NCBI GenBank assembly: GCA_013041975.1
Contig: JABDQZ010000010.1
Span: 1 to 8,758, forward strand
Direction of reading: 5' to 3'
From: Gammaproteobacteria bacterium
GTDB taxonomy: Bacteria; Pseudomonadota; Gammaproteobacteria; Chromatiales; Chromatiaceae
DNA length: 8,758 nucleotides
The first letter of the stretch is position 1. Each line of letters starts with the position of its first letter. Shown here piece after piece: positions 5,342 through 8,758 of this stretch. The position numbers and the translations under genes were made by a program. Under the pieces are notes generated by a model. It made no database searches. It saw only the letters and a list, made by a program, of their open reading frames with translations, and was not told the DNA's origin.

Positions 5342-6613
5342 TCAGTAGCTGACATCCGCGGGGATGTCTTCTGGTTTTGTCAGCAGCATCTGCACAACAC
5401 CACAATGACGTTCAAGGAAGCCACCTTCACTGTAACACAGGTAAAAATCCCATAGTCGAATAAACTCGTTCGAGTAGCCAAGTCTCTGAACCTGATCGAT
5501 ATTGCTCCAGAAAGCCTTACGCCAGTCATTAAGTGTGCGAGCATAATGGTAGGCTAAATCCTCAAGATGAGTGATTTTAAGATCGGTCGATTCTGTTAGT
5601 GCATCGGCCATCGCGGTAATGGAAGGCAGAAAACCACCTGGAAAGATATACTTCTTAATAAAGTCCACATCACGCAGTGCCTCCTGGTAATGTTGATCAG
5701 TCATAGTGATGGCTTGCAGCAGCATACGACCATCATCTTTGAGCAAATGACTGCACTGCCTGAAGTATTGCTTCATATATTGATGCCCGACAGCCTCCAC
5801 CATTTCAATGGAAACAATACGATCATAGCGTCCTTCAAGATCGCGATAGTCTTCGAATAAGACTTCAATGCGATCAGACAGGCCCTGCTCTTCGATGCGA
5901 TGTTTGGCCAGCTCATACTGTTCGCGGGAAATGGTGGTAGTCGTTACCCTGCAGCCATAATGTTTTGCCGCATGCATGGCCATTCCGCCCCAGCCAGTAC
6001 CAATCTCCAGGAGATGATGCTCTGGTTTGAGCTCAAGCTTGCGGCACACACGATCAAGCTTGGCGATGGCTGCCTCTTCCAGTGAAGTATTCTGGTCGGC
6101 ATAGTAAGCACTGGAGTACATCATCGAATTATCAAGAAACAGACTAAAAAGATCATTACCAATATCATAGTGAGCCTGAATATTGCGCCGACTTCCCTGC
6201 CGGGTATTACGCCTGAGCCAGTAGCCTAACTGTCGAACAATCTTCATGGAGCGGTTTTTTCGACTATCAAAGTTTTCCAGCAGATGACGGTTACGTATAA
6301 AAAGCCTGACAAGGGAAGTGAGGTCTTCGCAATCCCAGTTGCCCCTGAAATAAGACTCACCCGCCGCGGTGGAACCACCGAACGCAAAATCAATCCACGC
6401 AGCTGGATTTACAATTCGCAGCTCAATCGGATGAGGAAGTTGACTGGAGGTCTCTCCGATCGTCACGACATTACTTCCCTCGCGTATCAGCAGCCTGCCA
6501 TCTTTGATAGTAGCCAGTTGCTTCAACACCAGGTTTCTTGCGATACGACTTAACCAACTGTCAGCAGACATATCATCAAGTTTCTCGTTAGAAGGTACAA
6601 TCGTCGTTGTCAT
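5342..6613 (-). CDS. cfa: Cyclopropane-fatty-acid-synthase-like SAM-dependent methyltransferase
   Basis: Predicted to transfer a methylene or methyl group from SAM to the double bond of unsaturated acyl chains in membrane phospholipid. It has 423 aa, slightly longer than E. coli Cfa (382). An N-terminal domain of about 140 residues is followed by the Rossmann catalytic domain. Visible motifs are AHYDIGNDLFSLFLD (147-161), MMYSSAYY (164-171), the SAM loop LEIGTGWGG (202-210), VTTTTISREQYELAK, SIEMVEAVG with E273, and YIFPGGFLPSI (322-332). Compared with E. coli Cfa by eye, Glu239 (E273) and Tyr317 (Y357) are kept, but Cys139 is Ser168 and His266 is Gln300. It starts 2 bp after the DUF1365 gene, so it is co-translated. 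The flavoprotein-DUF1365-Cfa trio recurs in many proteobacteria. The product may be a cyclopropane acid or, as with UfaM-type enzymes of alphaproteobacteria, a methyl-branched unsaturated acid that can lead to furan fatty acids. Confidence 0.9.
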   Translation of the reverse strand: MTTTIVPSNEKLDDMSADSWLSRIARNLVLKQLATIKDGRLLIREGSNVVTIGETSSQLPHPIELRIVNPAAWIDFAFGGSTAAGESYFRGNWDCEDLTSLVRLFIRNRHLLENFDSRKNRSMKIVRQLGYWLRRNTRQGSRRNIQAHYDIGNDLFSLFLDNSMMYSSAYYADQNTSLEEAAIAKLDRVCRKLELKPEHHLLEIGTGWGGMAMHAAKHYGCRVTTTTISREQYELAKHRIEEQGLSDRIEVLFEDYRDLEGRYDRIVSIEMVEAVGHQYMKQYFRQCSHLLKDDGRMLLQAITMTDQHYQEALRDVDFIKKYIFPGGFLPSITAMADALTESTDLKITHLEDLAYHYARTLNDWRKAFWSNIDQVQRLGYSNEFIRLWDFYLCYSEGGFLERHCGVVQMLLTKPEDIPADVSY

Positions 6614-6615
6614 GA

Positions 6616-7380
6616 TTACTTATTCGCCTCTATGGGCGCCTCCTGTGATTTGCTGTGAGGATAAAAGGGTATTTTTTTCAACCAGAGCCTGAGTGCTTCA
6701 AAATAGATTGCACTGAATACCTTGAGTGTCACCATAGGAAAGCTGGCTAGCAGTCGTAGCAGGTTTTTACCTGTCAAAGGCTCTCTTTTCATAATCAGGG
6801 TCGCATCAAAAAGGCGTTCGTTGCCTCGCTGGTTCTCGATATGAACTAACACCCGCTTTTGCGGATGCGTCAATGTCCAGCGATAATCCATATCCAGGTC
6901 CATAAAGGGGGAAACATGGAATTCTTTAGCTTGCTGGTGACGGATAATTACATCATCGTTAATTACCGGAATGAGGTAACAATGCTGCTCACCCCAGGGA
7001 GTATTGTTTACTTCAGCAAGCACTGCCTGTAATTGACCCTGTTCATCATGGCAAAAATAAAAACTGACCGGATTAAAGCCAACTCCCCAATATCGCAAAT
7101 TAGTTAATAAACAAATACGGCCGTTAATCTCGGGTCCGCCCAGCTCCATTACTTTCTGATGAACAGCGCGTTTCAATGATGTATCACTGTTTCCCAGATG
7201 ATCACTGCGTTTAAAACGTACCAAGGCCGGCCTTTTTGATGAGCACAACCAAAGCTTGTCCAGCACAGAATCAATCTCATCCAGGTCTAGATAGAACTGA
7301 AACAACCGGTATCTGAATGAATGCTCTCTGGGCAGGTAACGCGAGTGCCTAACTTGCCCGTGATAAAGACATGAGTTCAT
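6616..7380 (-). CDS. DUF1365-family protein of the Cfa-associated cluster
   Basis: Member of the DUF1365 (COG3496) family, 254 aa, of no firmly established biochemical function. The family signature is clear: an N-terminal LYHGQVRHSRYLPREHSF, RYWGVGFNPVSFYFC (96-110), EVNNTPWGEQHCYLIP (123-138), and KEFHVSPFMDLDMDYRW (152-168). The many conserved aromatic, His and Asn residues suggest a ligand-binding beta fold, but no cofactor motif can be named. The start is well supported by AAGGAG at 7388-7393, 7 nt upstream. The gene overlaps the end of the flavoprotein gene by 32 bp and is followed after 2 bp by the Cfa-like gene. Such proteins almost always sit beside the flavoprotein and Cfa-like genes, which suggests a joint role in modifying membrane fatty acids. 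Confidence 0.88.
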   Translation of the reverse strand: MNSCLYHGQVRHSRYLPREHSFRYRLFQFYLDLDEIDSVLDKLWLCSSKRPALVRFKRSDHLGNSDTSLKRAVHQKVMELGGPEINGRICLLTNLRYWGVGFNPVSFYFCHDEQGQLQAVLAEVNNTPWGEQHCYLIPVINDDVIIRHQQAKEFHVSPFMDLDMDYRWTLTHPQKRVLVHIENQRGNERLFDATLIMKREPLTGKNLLRLLASFPMVTLKVFSAIYFEALRLWLKKIPFYPHSKSQEAPIEANK

Positions 7381-8620
7381 GCTCTAACTCCTTGAATTCC
7401 TCAACTGCCTTGAGAGCGCTGACCACACCATCTTCATGAAAACCATTGCCCCAGTAAGCACCACAATAGAAAGTACGGTTACAACCGCTGATTTCATGGC
7501 GCCGTGCTTGAGCATTTACTGACTTTTCCGTATAAAGCGGATGCTCATAATACAGTTCCTTGATTACTTTATCAGGATCGACGGTTTCTGCATTATTCAA
7601 CGTCACCAGGAAATTCACAGGTGCCTGGATATTCTGAAGGCGATTCATATCGTAACTGAGTGTCACTTTATCTTCAGACTGGCCAATATGATAATTCCAT
7701 GAAGCCCATGCCAGTGAGCGCTTGGGCATGACTGAACTATCGGTATGCAGTAATGCCTGGTTGCCCTGATAAGGAATGGCACCGAGTACTTCGGTTTCCT
7801 CAATGGTGGGGTCCTGCAATAGACGAAGCGCCTGGTCACTGTGAGTAGCTATAACAACGGCATCAAACATCTCCTTGCCAAAAGCCTTGGTGGTAATCTG
7901 CACACCGTTGCCAATACGCGATACCGATTCTACCGGGGTATTCAGTCGAATACCCTCAGCATAGCCCTGCTTCATTGGTTCAAGGTATTGTTTTGAGCCA
8001 CCCTGGATGACGTACCATTGAGGCCGGTTTGTTATTTCCAGCAACCCATGATTTATGAAAAAACGAATAAAGAAAGCCGCAGGAAACTGTTTCATCATCA
8101 ATGGGTCTGTTGACCAGATAGCCGCACCCATGGGGATAATGTAAAGGTTGGTAAATTCTGATGAGTAGCAGTTTTTTAACAGGTATTCACCCAGACTGAT
8201 ATCCGCTTTACCTTCGCTATAGTCCTGGGGAGCCTCCCGGTTAAAACGCATAATTTCACGAATCATGCGTATAAAAACAGGACGAAAAAGATTACGACGT
8301 TGTGCAAACAGGGTATTCAGCGAATTACCGTTGTATTCGAGTCTCCGTGCATCACTGCGCACGCTGAAACTCATTTCAGTTGGCTGATATTTTACCCCCA
8401 TCTCATCGAGCAACCCCATAAAATTTGGATAGGTACGATCGTTAAACACGATAAAGCCGGTATCAACACTGTATGGTTTACCTTGCCACTCCAGGTCATG
8501 GGTGTGGGTATGACCACCAAGGTGATCTCCCGCCTCAAATAACCGCACATCGTGATCCTTGGAAAGGTGATAGGCAGCAACATTACCCGCGATGCCACCT
8601 CCAATGACTGCAACTTTCAT
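7349..8620 (-). CDS. FAD-dependent amine-oxidase-like flavoprotein (COG2907 type)
   Basis: Predicted FAD-dependent oxidoreductase of the NAD(P)-binding/amine-oxidase superfamily, 423 aa. A Rossmann dinucleotide motif lies at the very N-terminus (VIGGGIAG, 5-12), followed by the acidic residue E29 in LFEAG and GGHTHT (35-40). SVDTGFIVFNDRTYPNF (51-67) and the C-terminal FYCGAYWGNGFHEDGVVSAL, which closes the FAD site, are typical of the family found beside DUF1365 and Cfa-like genes. No signal peptide or membrane segment is evident, so it is probably cytoplasmic or peripheral to the membrane. The substrate is unproven; desaturation or oxidation of a methylated acyl chain would fit the neighbourhood. 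The ATG is preceded by an AAGGGG ribosome binding site about 8 nt away and by the lipocalin stop codon 22 bp upstream. Confidence 0.88.
   Translation of the reverse strand: MKVAVIGGGIAGNVAAYHLSKDHDVRLFEAGDHLGGHTHTHDLEWQGKPYSVDTGFIVFNDRTYPNFMGLLDEMGVKYQPTEMSFSVRSDARRLEYNGNSLNTLFAQRRNLFRPVFIRMIREIMRFNREAPQDYSEGKADISLGEYLLKNCYSSEFTNLYIIPMGAAIWSTDPLMMKQFPAAFFIRFFINHGLLEITNRPQWYVIQGGSKQYLEPMKQGYAEGIRLNTPVESVSRIGNGVQITTKAFGKEMFDAVVIATHSDQALRLLQDPTIEETEVLGAIPYQGNQALLHTDSSVMPKRSLAWASWNYHIGQSEDKVTLSYDMNRLQNIQAPVNFLVTLNNAETVDPDKVIKELYYEHPLYTEKSVNAQARRHEISGCNRTFYCGAYWGNGFHEDGVVSALKAVEEFKELEHELMSLSRAS
7388..7393 (-). promoter_or_regulatory. Ribosome binding site of DUF1365 gene inside the flavoprotein gene
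   Basis: AAGGAG on the minus strand, 7 nt before the ATG at 7378-7380, embedded in the last codons of the flavoprotein gene. It makes the 32-bp overlap credible and indicates coupled translation. Confidence 0.65.
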
Positions 8621-8642
8621 TATTGTTTCCCCTTTTCTCTAC

Positions 8643-8758
8643 TCACCACTTTTGTGGCACGGTTTTCAGCTGACTAATGTCATATCCAAGCGATTTAACA
8701 TAAGCAACGATCTTGGTATATTCGTCTTTAGCAATGCTGGGCTCACGCGCCATGATCC
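8643..8758 (-). CDS. blc: Outer-membrane lipocalin (Blc type), C-terminal end only
   Basis: Partial gene whose 5' part lies beyond the right edge. The visible 37 codons before TGA encode IMAREPSIAKDEYTKIVAYV and then KSLGYDISQL followed by KTVPQKW; the two bases before them (GG) fit the expected Trp. This matches the C-terminus of bacterial lipocalins, where a WILARTPTI-type strand is followed by an alpha-helix and a GFDVSKF-type end (E. coli Blc). Blc proteins are usually lipoproteins of the outer membrane that bind lysophospholipids and fatty acids and are induced under envelope stress; the lipobox cannot be checked here. With 22 bp to the next gene it is likely the upstream member of the same operon. 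Confidence 0.8.
   Translation of the reverse strand, partial: IMAREPSIAKDEYTKIVAYVKSLGYDISQLKTVPQKW

Noticed and set aside
1..8758. Mobile element, CRISPR array, phage or toxin-antitoxin system
   Set aside because: No transposase, terminal repeats, spaced repeat array, integrase, or small toxin/antitoxin pair is visible. Gene order and base composition look uniform throughout.

Overview
The window reads as a compact, all-minus-strand stretch of a moderate-GC (estimated by eye as mid-40s percent) Gram-negative chromosome, most likely a gammaproteobacterium. The reasons are an outer-membrane lipocalin, an MlaC-type periplasmic lipid carrier, a Tat-exported nitrate-type binding protein of the proteobacterial kind, and a strong sigma-54 promoter candidate. 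No mobile element, tRNA, rRNA or CRISPR array is visible. The genus cannot be fixed from the sequence.

In transcription order (right to left), the first block is about lipids. It starts with the 3' end of a Blc-type lipocalin gene (8643-8758, cut by the window edge). Then come an FAD-dependent amine-oxidase-like flavoprotein (7349-8620), a DUF1365 protein (6616-7380), a cyclopropane-fatty-acid-synthase-like methyltransferase (5342-6613), an OmpR-family response regulator (4598-5311, TTG start) and its sensor histidine kinase (3336-4601). Gaps are 22, 2 and 30 bp and there are overlaps of 32 and 4 bp, so these six genes look like one operon. After 105 bp follows a stand-alone mlaC-like gene (2610-3230), and then a perfect 11-bp inverted repeat that probably closes the unit.

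The second block is an uptake operon: a Tat-exported NrtA/CmpA-type binding protein (837-2285), an NrtB-type permease (7-837), and a ribosome binding site at the very edge that predicts a further gene, presumably the ATPase. A 324-bp intergenic region in front of it carries a near-consensus -24/-12 (sigma-54) promoter and, 110-170 bp upstream of the predicted start, an array of repeated TGACATTG/ATTGGCA elements that fits an enhancer-binding-protein site. Together these suggest nitrogen-responsive control.

The most interesting item is the lipid block. A fatty-acid-modifying trio (flavoprotein, DUF1365, Cfa-like) is joined to an outer-membrane lipocalin and a dedicated two-component system, with a periplasmic phospholipid carrier next door. 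The Cfa-like enzyme has Ser and Gln where E. coli Cfa has two of its bicarbonate ligands (Cys139, His266), so its product may not be a plain cyclopropane fatty acid.
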